From contig JAMCQI010000036.1 of the NCBI GenBank assembly GCA_023381515.1, positions 6,234-70,233 on the forward strand: DNA of 64,000 bases. The letters run 5' to 3'. Made by a program: the position numbers and the translations under genes. Under the pieces are notes generated by a model. That model was given only the letters and a program-made list of their open reading frames with translations. It was not told where the DNA came from and did no database searches. Below, one piece after another: positions 45,009-53,897 of this stretch. Each line of letters begins with the position of its first letter. Position 1 is the stretch's first letter. The stretch comes from Chloroflexota bacterium (GTDB lineage Bacteria > Chloroflexota > Anaerolineae > UBA4142).

Positions 45009-45158
45009 CTAGCGACCGATCAGAATTAAGATACCGGCCGCGATCGCGAGGATTGCGACAACAATGCTCAACTGCCCCAGACTAATAAACGCGCTGACTC
45101 CCACTAGGATCAGGTAGATTGCGAGCAAGAGCATTCCGAGGTTCCGTGTCAGTTTCAT
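45009..45158 (-). CDS. Small membrane protein, 49 residues
   Basis: Two predicted helices (LGMLLLAIYLILVGVSAF and LSIVVAILAIAAGILILIG) and almost nothing else. GAAGGAGAACATC precedes ATG at 45158. The C-terminal part of the 36188-36487 protein is its paralogue. Function unknown; it is the first of four consecutive leftward genes for tiny membrane proteins. Confidence 0.7.
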   Translation of the reverse strand: MKLTRNLGMLLLAIYLILVGVSAFISLGQLSIVVAILAIAAGILILIGR

Positions 45159-45320
45159 GATGTTCTCCTTCTTGTGTGATGATGCATTCCCTCTGATTGG
45201 CCACGTGACGCCGGAGGTGAACGCCCAGATTAATCTCACGCGACCCATATGCGAGCTCGGTTTGATAGAGTGCGTAACCAGGATGCGACGTAGAGTTCGA
45301 CCGGGTTTTGGCGGGACGAC

Positions 45321-45539
45321 CTAGATGGACCAATACGAAAAGGCGGTGCGCGCGACCCCGAAAGCAAGTATCAAGACGGCGACCGTTAGAAAGGGGAAGA
45401 CGTTCACAATCTCGGCGGGCAGGGAGACGGTTCCCGCCAGGACGGCGATCAGAAATCCGGCTGAAACAATGCAGAGGAAGAAGACCCAGAGGATGGTGAA
45501 CAGAAACGCGTCGAGCTGAAATCGATTTCGGTCTTGCAT
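45321..45539 (-). CDS. Small two-helix membrane protein, 72 residues
   Basis: Helices at about 12-36 (FLFTILWVFFLCIVSAGFLI) and 45-66 (VFPFLTVAVLILAFGVARTA). CAGGAGTAGGCC precedes ATG. No family recognised. Its location beside other short membrane genes suggests an envelope-stress role. Confidence 0.6.
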   Translation of the reverse strand: MQDRNRFQLDAFLFTILWVFFLCIVSAGFLIAVLAGTVSLPAEIVNVFPFLTVAVLILAFGVARTAFSYWSI

Positions 45540-45626
45540 GGCCTACTCCTGGAGAGAGGCAGTCACCCTACCAGAAGCGACTGCCTCCGTGAACATGTTC
45601 ACTTGATGTCATCGGCATTGCTCAAG

Positions 45627-45920
45627 CTAGCGGGGAAGCCATCGTCGGTGGTGGTGTTTACCGCTCGTAACGATGGCCCATAGCACTGACAGCGACGCGG
45701 CTCCGACGACCGCCGTAATGATCGGCACACCCCCGTAAGAGGCTTCCGGCGCTAGCACAATGTGCAGCAGGTTAACCATCAGCCACTCCCCCAAGAGCGC
45801 GCCGAGGAAGGCGCCAAAGAAGCCGAATGGGTATCCCGTGCCAAATATCCTCATCGCTAGAAACGCACTGATGCCGGCGATGAGGATGTAAACGATGATT
45901 TGAACCAAGGTGGGTTCCAT
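45627..45920 (-). CDS. Three-helix membrane protein, GlsB-like
   Basis: A 97-residue protein with three helices. FGTGYPFGFFGAFLGALLGE is reminiscent of the glycine-rich middle of GlsB/YeaQ proteins, but it is too different for firm assignment. The C-terminus is basic with HHHRRW. ATG at 45920 is preferred, with GGGAGTATTACCC upstream, over the in-frame ATG at 45947. Confidence 0.65.
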   Translation of the reverse strand: MEPTLVQIIVYILIAGISAFLAMRIFGTGYPFGFFGAFLGALLGEWLMVNLLHIVLAPEASYGGVPIITAVVGAASLSVLWAIVTSGKHHHRRWLPR

Positions 45921-45985
45921 GGGTAATACTCCCTTTGTCATCTGCAAACCGGCCCGTTCGATCGGTCCCGTCTGCGCGCCGTTGG

Positions 45986-46441
45986 TTAGCCGACACGCGG
46001 CGACCGGTCTGCCTCATACGTGGTGACGCTGCGGGCGCTCGGCTGATAAAAGACCAACCACACCAGGCGGATGATCGCCCAGGCGATCAGGGCGTATACG
46101 ATGATCGCAACGATGGATGTGATCTCCAGAACTCGACCTCCGGCAGACGCGGGGTTGCCCAACAAGCTATTGAAAGGCGCCACGAATAGCCCGGTAAGGT
46201 TGTAAACGGCACTGGCAAAGGCATTGTTCGGATTCGCCTCCATTAGCTTGAGGAGAATCCGCAGCCCGAGGAGCCCTTCGAGCACGCTGAAAAAGAAACC
46301 GAACAGAGCAGAAACCCGCTGCAGAGTATGGCGCTTGCGGGCGTTCACGTTCTCCGTCACCACCTCGCGCGTTTCAACGCCAGGCTGCTGGGTGACTCGA
46401 ACTTGTTCAAGACGATCTACGGGACCTGCATTGATAGACAT
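45986..46441 (-). CDS. YggT-like membrane protein
   Basis: A 151-residue protein: a hydrophilic N-terminus (GVETREVVTENVNARKRHTL), then one helix (VSALFGFFFSVLEGLLGLRI), an amphipathic loop with NPNNAFASAVYNLTGLFVAP, and a second long helix. The loop plus RILLKL pattern resembles YggT family proteins. TTTGGAGGTACAT precedes ATG at 46441. Likely an envelope protein of unknown function. Confidence 0.72.
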   Translation of the reverse strand: MSINAGPVDRLEQVRVTQQPGVETREVVTENVNARKRHTLQRVSALFGFFFSVLEGLLGLRILLKLMEANPNNAFASAVYNLTGLFVAPFNSLLGNPASAGGRVLEITSIVAIIVYALIAWAIIRLVWLVFYQPSARSVTTYEADRSPRVG

Positions 46442-46469
46442 ATGTACCTCCAAAGAGCTTTCTGGAAAG

Positions 46470-47705
46470 TTAGTTGTGAGTAGGCGACCCCACCCATCCT
46501 ATTGAAGAACCTGGTATGTCCGATGGCAAGGTGTAACGCCACGGAGTATCATCGATCATTCCATACAGATAACCCTCCGATTGCGAATCCATGACGAGCC
46601 GTTTAGTAATGAGAGCGCTCGGCGAGTTCGGAAGGAGAACCCAAGTGCCACCGCTATCCCGGCTGGCAAAGATGCCCAGAGCGTCTTTGGCACCGGGTTT
46701 CGCGCTCTGGGTGGCCAGGGCGATGTATACCCGGCTCGAGTTCTGCGGGTCGACGACGACTGCCGTGACGGTCAATTGAGTGGGCGTCCGCAAGCCGAAC
46801 TCAACATGCTCCCAGGTTTGACCGCTATCAAGACTGCGGTAAAGACCGGAACTGATGGTGGCAAGATAAATCAGTTGCGGGTCCGCGCCCGTCGCCAGCG
46901 CCAACGGTGCATCCGGTAGTTGACTCACCAATTCCCACCGGGTACCATGCCGCGCATACAAATCGCTCGCGGTAACCGCGTAGATTTGCGGCGACTCGGT
47001 TGCGGTGACCGAAATGTCGCGCAATTGGGAGGCCGAGACACCGATCTCCTGTGCCATCTTTCCCCGGAAGGCTTCTTTCGCCGTGCTCGCCGCTTGGCGA
47101 ACCGCGTAAATTCCCTCGTTTACTTCAAGTTGTTCCAAGCGCGGTAGGGCTTGCCATGCGTCCAAGGCGCCGAGAGCTCGGACGGCCTGCAGCCGCACGT
47201 CGGCTTTGGTATCGTGTGTCGCCAGGGTTAACGTTGCAATTGCTCGGTACTCGTGACGCATACCTAATACTTGGGCGGAGCCTGCGCGTACACCCGGGTC
47301 AGCATCGGTCAAGGCTGTCATCAGCACTGGAACAACCGCCGGCGAAGCGCCTTGCAAAGCCGTCAGAACGATACGGCGCTGTGCAAGCGGCTCGTTTTCT
47401 TTTAGGGACAAGAGTAGCACCTGAAATGCTCCATCGGAGTCGGAGGCAACCAATGCTTGCGTATTCCGCTCGAAAGTGGACAAAGGCTCCGTTAGTTCCG
47501 CGGCCATCGAGCTGCTGCCGCTTCCCGGTGGCACGCGAATGAGAGTATTCCAAAGTGCGGGAGGACTCGTCGTGCGCATTGCCCCAACGGCCACTACGAT
47601 CAGAACGGACATGATCGCAACCAAAGCCAGGTCGGTGCGATTGTTCTTTATTGTTGGGAATGGCCCTTCGGTCTGCGTATGAGTGTGTAACATTGTTGGC
47701 TCCAT
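46470..47705 (-). CDS. Membrane-anchored HEAT-repeat plus sialidase-like (BNR) beta-propeller protein
   Basis: A 411-residue protein. One N-terminal helix (ALVAIMSVLIVVAVGAM, about 26-43) anchors it. Residues about 70-185 are HEAT-like repeats (VVPVLMTALTDADPGVRAGS, DVRLQAVRALGALDAWQALP). Residues about 200-405 are beta-propeller blades with Asp boxes (SLDSGQTWEHV, SRDSGGTWVLL). ATG at 47705 has GAGGAGTGACTCA upstream. Its promoter is the shared stress design. A role in envelope surveillance is only a guess. Confidence 0.72.
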   Translation of the reverse strand: MEPTMLHTHTQTEGPFPTIKNNRTDLALVAIMSVLIVVAVGAMRTTSPPALWNTLIRVPPGSGSSSMAAELTEPLSTFERNTQALVASDSDGAFQVLLLSLKENEPLAQRRIVLTALQGASPAVVPVLMTALTDADPGVRAGSAQVLGMRHEYRAIATLTLATHDTKADVRLQAVRALGALDAWQALPRLEQLEVNEGIYAVRQAASTAKEAFRGKMAQEIGVSASQLRDISVTATESPQIYAVTASDLYARHGTRWELVSQLPDAPLALATGADPQLIYLATISSGLYRSLDSGQTWEHVEFGLRTPTQLTVTAVVVDPQNSSRVYIALATQSAKPGAKDALGIFASRDSGGTWVLLPNSPSALITKRLVMDSQSEGYLYGMIDDTPWRYTLPSDIPGSSIGWVGSPTHN

Positions 47706-47769
47706 TGAGTCACTCCTCAAATTGGGGTGGAAAGCGGTCGATTTGTCGATCCGTTTTGGACACAATAAC

Positions 47770-47859
47770 AGCATACAATGTTTGGACCGGAAAAGGAATC
47801 ACTGGGACTCGATTGTTCTTGTCGTAGAAGCAACCCGCACGTTGTCGTCAAATGCGACA
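47770..47859 (-). promoter_or_regulatory. Shared-design stress promoter 3 (HEAT-repeat protein)
   Basis: Minus-strand order: TGTCGC (47854-47859), ACGACA (47843-47848), 17 bases, ACGACA (47820-47825), 21 bases, TTCCTT (47793-47798), 17 bases, TATGCT (47770-47775). Half-site one has C instead of T at its last position. Distance from -10 to ATG is 65, the same as for the response regulator gene. Confidence 0.82.
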
Positions 47860-47928
47860 ACGCGTGTGATGGGGCAAGAAAGGCGTCCTTCGTCTCCGCG
47901 ACGCTCCGCTCCGGATGGCTGGGAAGGG

Positions 47929-48171
47929 CTACTCAATCATCCCATGTTCGACGGCATAGCGCGACAATGCCAGCTTCGACTCCAGGTTCATCTTTTTCCT
48001 GCGAGATCGCTTGGACGTGGGCTGCACCGGGCTCGCGAGCAGCGTCTCGCCATCGAGCGATGGCGCGAGGACGTCGCCGACCTCGGCGAGGACACGCGCT
48101 GCTTTCTCGGCCCGGGTGCGCTCGGTGGCATTGCACAAGATCCTGTCGTATTTCACGACAACGCGTTCCAT
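47929..48171 (-). pseudogene. PAS/GAF-LuxR regulator remnant (second copy)
   Basis: ATERTRAEKAARVLAEVGDV then LAPSLDGETLLAS corresponds to the PAS-to-GAF junction of the 38062-38919 protein; SRRKKMNLESKLALSRYAVE and HGMIE corresponds to a LuxR/NarL C-terminus. Everything between is gone. Its position between a leftward and a rightward shared-design promoter mirrors the 38-39 kb locus. Confidence 0.7.
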
Positions 48172-48233
48172 CCCTTTACGACAAGAACAATCGAGTCCCA
48201 GTGGTTCCTTTCGTCCCCAATGCGCCGTATGCT
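48144..48233 (+). promoter_or_regulatory. Shared-design stress promoter 4 (glsB copy 2)
   Basis: TGTCGT (48144-48149), five bases, ACGACA (48155-48160), 17 bases, ACGACA (48178-48183), 21 bases, TTCCTT (48205-48210), 17 bases, TATGCT (48228-48233). Almost identical to promoter 2, but differences fall in the spacers (GTTCCATCC versus GTATCATCC) and leave every box intact. Confidence 0.82.
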
Positions 48234-48343
48234 GTGTTCACATCCGCAGCAGATCTGAGAAGATCGGGACTGTGCACTTGACGGATGTTGGGATCTGCGC
48301 CAGTCCATGGGCTGGTAATTCGTTCGACCGAAGGAGTAGGCAG

Positions 48344-48607
48344 ATGGGAATCTTATCTTGGATTGTCGTAGGACTCATTGCCGGCTGGCTCGCCAGTCAG
48401 GTGATGCGGGGGGGCGGCTATGGTCTCGTCGGTGACATCGTTCTGGGGATCATCGGGGGACTGGTAGGCGGCTATCTCGCCGGGGCTTTATTCGGAGTGT
48501 CAGATGCGGTCAACGGGATCAACGTGCTGAGCATCGTTGTGGCGTTCATCGGGGCGATGATTTTGATTGGGCTGAGCCGGATGTTTTTGCACCCTCGCCG
48601 GGCCTAG
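48344..48607 (+). CDS. GlsB/YeaQ/YmgE family stress membrane protein (copy 2)
   Basis: 87 residues, differing from copy 1 by only two conservative changes seen (DIVLG for DIILG, AMILIG for AMVLIG). GAAGGAGTAGGCAG precedes ATG. Duplicate of the promoter-gene-hairpin block at 39089-39596. Near identity means recent duplication or gene conversion. Confidence 0.9.
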   Translation: MGILSWIVVGLIAGWLASQVMRGGGYGLVGDIVLGIIGGLVGGYLAGALFGVSDAVNGINVLSIVVAFIGAMILIGLSRMFLHPRRA

Positions 48608-48625
48608 CGATGGCCGTGTGCTTCC

Positions 48626-48652
48626 GGGAGACCGACATGAGATCGGTCTCCC
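48626..48652 (+). terminator. Hairpin after glsB copy 2
   Basis: GGGAGACCGA (48626-48635), loop of seven, TCGGTCTCCC (48643-48652). A perfect 10-bp stem. Relative to copy 1 one A-T pair is G-C on both arms, a compensatory change. Confidence 0.7.
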
Positions 48653-48867
48653 ACCCCTTCGCCGGGCCTGGTCAGGAGTTGAGTCGGGGAAAAGGCTGCG
48701 ATGGCCAAACCGATTCTCTACCGGGATACCGGCAACCTCGCGGAATCCGCCGTGAACCAGCTCGAATGGTTGAGCCCGTCGCAGATACGGCACATTTGTT
48801 CAGTACTCGGAAATTCCGAGCCGAGCGAAACCCACGACATACTCCCAACCTCGTTTTGGAGAAAAAG

Positions 48868-49220
48868 ATGCAAAGCCGATACATCGCAATCGTGGTCATG
48901 GGTCTGTTGCACCGGCTTTTGCGCCAGCCGTGTCTACGGATGCGGCAGGTAATGAGGCGGCCGAGAGCGCACGGCCCTCTAATCCTGGCGGGCCTGGCCC
49001 AGCACTGGAGCTGAAAGGCGATTCGAAGAACGGCGCACAGGTTGTTGTGAATTGTGTTCCGTGCTACGGCGACCAGGGCAAAGGGGGAGTGGCGAATCCG
49101 GGCTCTTCGGACGGGACTGTTCCGCCCCTGAATCCCATGGATGTGACCAATGGATTTCCAATACCTGTTCAACTCAACCGGCGAGTGGATTGCCTTCCGA
49201 CAGTGGCAACATGTTTTTGA
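48868..49220 (+). pseudogene. c-type cytochrome remnant with lost heme histidine
   Basis: ATG 48868, behind TTGGAG, starts MQSRYIAIVVMGLL. A frameshift then leads into APAFAPAVSTDAAGNEAAES, a signal peptide end, and NGAQVVVNCVPCYGDQGKGG then VANPGSSDGTVPPLNPMD. The latter is the usual heme domain start, but the motif is CVPCY instead of CxxCH, a possible single-base His-to-Tyr change. The distal methionine part diverges. Between 48653 and 48867 nothing firm is seen. Confidence 0.65.
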
Positions 49221-49560
49221 TAAACGTTGCAACTGGATCGGGTGGCTGCCTTGGGGTCATCATGAGGTGGCCACTGAGGAGGGCGATTATTTGGGGACCA
49301 TCGTCGGTGCGAACCGGTTCTACTATTTTGCAGACAGACCCCATCGCTCGCACCCCGGAGCTCCTTCACGGCTTACCTATCCTCCGTTTCCAGCAAATCC
49401 GGCCCTTGTGGCGCGCGTGGTCTTGCCCGTTGGAGCGATAGATGTGCCCAGTCTCGAGAAATCGCGCGACCAAAGCCCTGGGCCAGCCGCCAGAGACGTG
49501 GAGGATGACTATCAAACAAGCGGTCGTCGATTGGTTCGCCCAACGGTTGCGGATAGCTGA
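49150..49560 (+). CDS. 4-fold beta-flower-like domain protein
   Basis: The first 65 residues (YLFNSTGEWIAFRQWQHVFD, WIGWLPWGHHEVATEEGDYL, GTIVGANRFYYF) show repeated G-x-W-I/Y-L-G turns as in small proteins annotated 4-fold beta flower. The remainder (residues 75-136) is proline-rich and degenerates. It overlaps the cytochrome remnant frame at its start. It may itself be partly decayed. Function unknown. Confidence 0.45.
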   Translation: MDFQYLFNSTGEWIAFRQWQHVFDKRCNWIGWLPWGHHEVATEEGDYLGTIVGANRFYYFADRPHRSHPGAPSRLTYPPFPANPALVARVVLPVGAIDVPSLEKSRDQSPGPAARDVEDDYQTSGRRLVRPTVADS

Positions 49561-49801
49561 AGGCAAGCCAAAAGCGATAGACGGAAGATCATACCGAATC
49601 AGCATGCCAAAACGTGAATCTGAAGATGACCATGGCAGGGGCGTGGGTCGCTCTTTTGAGGGGTGGGCAGCGCGCATCTATCCGACCAGCCAGGTAGTGA
49701 CCATTGGCACCCGCTCTCTGCGCACCATACGCTTGGGAATGCTACACGTGGTCGACCGAATTGACGATGAGCTGAAACGCCGTGACACCGGCCGGCATTA
49801 A
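49442..49801 (+). CDS. Hypothetical protein, 119 residues
   Basis: No family recognised. The centre is TIKQAVVDWFAQRLRIAEGK, then a basic strand-rich part (WAARIYPTSQVVTIGTRSLR) and an amphipathic end. ATG at 49442 has TTGGAGCGATAG upstream; an internal ATG at 49508 is possible. Overlaps the preceding gene in another frame. Could be a chance frame in decayed DNA. Confidence 0.4.
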   Translation: MCPVSRNRATKALGQPPETWRMTIKQAVVDWFAQRLRIAEGKPKAIDGRSYRISMPKRESEDDHGRGVGRSFEGWAARIYPTSQVVTIGTRSLRTIRLGMLHVVDRIDDELKRRDTGRH

Positions 49802-49854
49802 GGGCCGGCGCAAAAAACACGCGCGCCACCCACCTTGATTTGAAAGAGGAATGA

Positions 49855-50208
49855 ATGAGAACCATGCAACTGCTTCAGGGGCTCGAGTTCGACGCGAAAG
49901 AGGCGCACGCACAGCCACTCTTCGTGGACAAGGACGGGAGAGTGCTACGCTTTACGCTCCACCCCGGCCAAACGATCAAGGAACACAACACTTCCAACTC
50001 ACCCTTTTATGTTATCGTGCTGAAGGGGAGCGGAACCTTCGCCGGCGGCGACGGCAAGGAGCAAACTCTGGGCCCGAACTCTTTGCTCATCTTTAATCCG
50101 ATGGAGAACCATGTGATCCATGCTCTCGGTCAAGAGTTGGTCTCTCTCGGGATTTTGCACGGCGCCCCTGGCAATGAGTCGGACCGGGTGGGCGGGATGC
50201 TGGGTTAG
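49855..50208 (+). CDS. Cupin domain protein
   Basis: A 117-residue single cupin: FTLHPGQTIKEHNTSNSPFY, VLKGSGTFAGGDGKEQTLGP and FNPMENHVIHAL match a metal-binding cupin, with His and Glu ligands partly conserved. AAAGAGGAATGA precedes ATG. Ends with its own terminator at 50245-50271. Probably senses or isomerises a small metabolite. Confidence 0.82.
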   Translation: MRTMQLLQGLEFDAKEAHAQPLFVDKDGRVLRFTLHPGQTIKEHNTSNSPFYVIVLKGSGTFAGGDGKEQTLGPNSLLIFNPMENHVIHALGQELVSLGILHGAPGNESDRVGGMLG

Positions 50209-50244
50209 AAACGCAAGCAAAGAATCCCACAGAGCTACAGAAAA

Positions 50245-50271
50245 ACGGGTTGGGAAGAACTCCCAGCCCGT
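50245..50271 (+). terminator. Rho-independent terminator after cupin gene
   Basis: ACGGGTTGGGA (50245-50255) pairs with TCCCAGCCCGT (50261-50271), one G-U pair, with a five-base loop and a T-containing stretch TGTCAGTTTT after it. It lies 36 bases behind the cupin stop. Confidence 0.7.
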
Positions 50272-50499
50272 TGTCAGTTTTCGCGGGTCACGCATCACCG
50301 CAGGCTCAAACCTAATCGCAGGAGCAAGCCCGACAAAGTAACTCCGGTTCCAGTGACCCAGAGAACCACGATAAGCGTGCTGATCAACAGAACGACGGCG
50401 CTGATAAATGGCACCCAGATCAAACGCCAGCCGCTCAAGTGGAGTGATGCTCGAAAAGCTATCCACGAGCTAACAAAGCAAAGCACGAGGGCCAGCGCC

Positions 50500-50684
50500 C
50501 TAGCGGTTGGACCGAGCGTTGGAATCAGTCAAGACCAACACGATGGACGTGCACTGTGCGAAGGCCAGCGCCCGAAAGGTAGCCGCCGGCAAGCTTTTTC
50601 CGCCCATGGCATACGCGGCCGTCTGACCCACGAAAATGCCGACCAGCCAGCCCAAGCCCCAACCGGCGATTTCCTGAACCAGCC
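50500..50684 (-). pseudogene. Yip1-like membrane protein remnant
   Basis: Minus-strand frame LVQEIAGWGLGWLVGIFVGQ then TAAYAMGGKS and FRALAFAQCTSIVLVLTD, ended by TAG at 50500-50502. The pattern of a membrane helix, a loop and FxxLAFAQxP resembles Yip1/YIP1-domain proteins. Upstream frames are broken. A hydrophobic frame at 50295-50486 (minus) may be the continuation. Confidence 0.35.
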
Positions 50685-50853
50685 CCGCGGGGCTGTTGAC
50701 CTGCCCGGACCGTATTCACAATCCAGCCGCCCGCAGCTAGAAAATCGGCAACGCGCCGCACCTGTGCGGCACGCAACTCCGGATCGCCATACGGTCACAA
50801 CCACCCGAGGCTTTTTCGTTGGGGATGCCCCAAGGCTGCCCGCTTGATCGCCG

Positions 50854-50943
50854 TGTCGTCAACCACGACAGAGCAGTCATTGCTTTTACGACAAAAAGGA
50901 CCGAGTCCAAGTGATTCTTTTTGCGGATCGAAGGTGGTATGCT
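50854..50943 (+). promoter_or_regulatory. Shared-design stress promoter 5 (groESL)
   Basis: TGTCGT (50854-50859), five, ACGACA (50865-50870), 17, ACGACA (50888-50893), 21, TTCTTT (50915-50920), 17, TATGCT (50938-50943). The -35 differs at one position. No CIRCE element is present upstream of groES, so this module probably takes the place of HrcA control. The -10 lies 66 bases before the groES ATG. Confidence 0.85.
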
Positions 50944-51008
50944 GCATTGGCCTTCGGGAAGGATCGTCTCACCGGAGCCCGTTCAATTCCATTAAGGAGG
51001 AATGTGCC

Positions 51009-52990
<1,982 letters not shown>

Positions 52991-53286
52991 ACAGATTGGT
53001 CAGTCCTCATGGCCCAGACAAAACCTTGCGCTGGGTCCTCGAGGCGCGCGGTTCGTGGGGCGCAACCTTCGCAAGGCTGTCTGTTGCTCTCGATAGCGAG
53101 TGCCCGAAATGGGAATATGAGAGAGCTTCTGGTCAATATCGCTGAATCAGATTTGACTTCCTGAGGGGCCCGATGACTGATCATGCGAGTGACAGTCGAG
53201 CCAATGACCAGTGGGGTCTAGGTGCGGGTCGTATTGACGTCATGACTGACCGTCAACTCGAGAAGAATAAAAAGTTGAGATCAAAG

Positions 53287-53330
53287 AAAGACCGCCAGAT
53301 TACTCATGTCCGAGTGATTTCGCGGTCTTT
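53287..53330 (+). terminator. Long-stem terminator
   Basis: AAAGACCGC (53287-53295) pairs with GCGGTCTTT (53322-53330), and inside it ATTACTC pairs with GAGTGAT. TTTTTC follows on the plus strand, and the minus strand also begins with A/T-rich sequence. It may stop groESL read-through or end transcription of the tRNA-like remnant. Confidence 0.65.
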
Positions 53331-53340
53331 TTCATTCAAA

Positions 53341-53389
53341 GGTAGCGGGGCTAGGGCTCGAACCTAGCACGATCGGGTTACAAGCCCAC
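53341..53389 (-). tRNA. 3-prime half of a tRNA (Thr-like, anticodon TGT), remnant
   Basis: On the minus strand the loop CTTGTAA (53378-53384, anticodon TGT), a T-arm CTAGG-TTCGAGC-CCTAG, and the acceptor strand CCCCGCT plus ACC are in correct order. A matching acceptor 5-prime strand and D-arm cannot be found upstream. It looks like the 3-prime part left after recombination, as at tRNA integration sites. Confidence 0.45.
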
Positions 53390-53715
53390 AACGGGCAACG
53401 CATATCTTGGGCTCTTGGGGGTGCCTCTCAGCGCAACCTAATGGTCGTGGGTAGTCGCGCACCCAACCGGTTAGAATTCAATATGCACATTATGAAGCCC
53501 AGTTGCCGAAAGGCAAGGATTCTTTTTCCGTGGATCTTGATTAGGGCGATACAGACGAGCTGCGGATGCGGCACCGACCAATTCGGCCAGGCGCCAGCAA
53601 GGGGGTCTTGCGGATGCTTCTCTGTCAGACTCGCTCTTGGGTTAGTTTTCCTATCTACTCCTGCTGCGGGGAGAGCTGCAACAAAAGACCTTGAAAACGA
53701 TCTCACCTTCAGAAT

Positions 53716-53794
53716 ACGACAACGCGTGCGCGTGCTTTACGACAAAAACCAACGAATCCAAATGATTCCTTTTTCGGTCAAAGAGCTGTATTTT
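53716..53794 (+). promoter_or_regulatory. Shared-design stress promoter 6 (AI-2E transporter operon)
   Basis: ACGACA (53716-53721), 17, ACGACA (53739-53744), 21, TTCCTT (53766-53771), 17, TATTTT (53789-53794). The first TGTCGT half-site is absent (ACCTTC at that place). AACGAATCCAAATGA before the -35 corresponds to the CGAGTCC block of other copies. Leader to the ATG is about 100 bases. Otherwise 53390-53897 holds no gene. Confidence 0.78.
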
Positions 53795-53897
53795 GAATGT
53801 AGATAGTTAACGGGAGATCAACTGCTCCCAAAAGAAGGGCGGCCAACACCTTGTGGTGGTGACGGGAGATGGCCGCGTAAGGGGCCAGGGAGGAAGC

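Noticed and set aside
48701..48952. Frame MAKPILYRDTGNLAESAVNQ after glsB copy 2
   Set aside because: Ribosome site is weak, no family is recognised, and its end overlaps the cytochrome remnant in another frame. It may be a relic but cannot be supported.
50944..51008. Possible CIRCE (HrcA operator) before groES
   Set aside because: Neither TTAGCACTC nor its inverted partner is present in the leader; control seems to lie in the TGTCGT/ACGACA module.
53441..53806. 121-codon open frame on the plus strand before the AI-2E gene
   Set aside because: It reads through the shared-design promoter (the frame contains the half-sites, -35 and -10), has no ribosome site and no family similarity.
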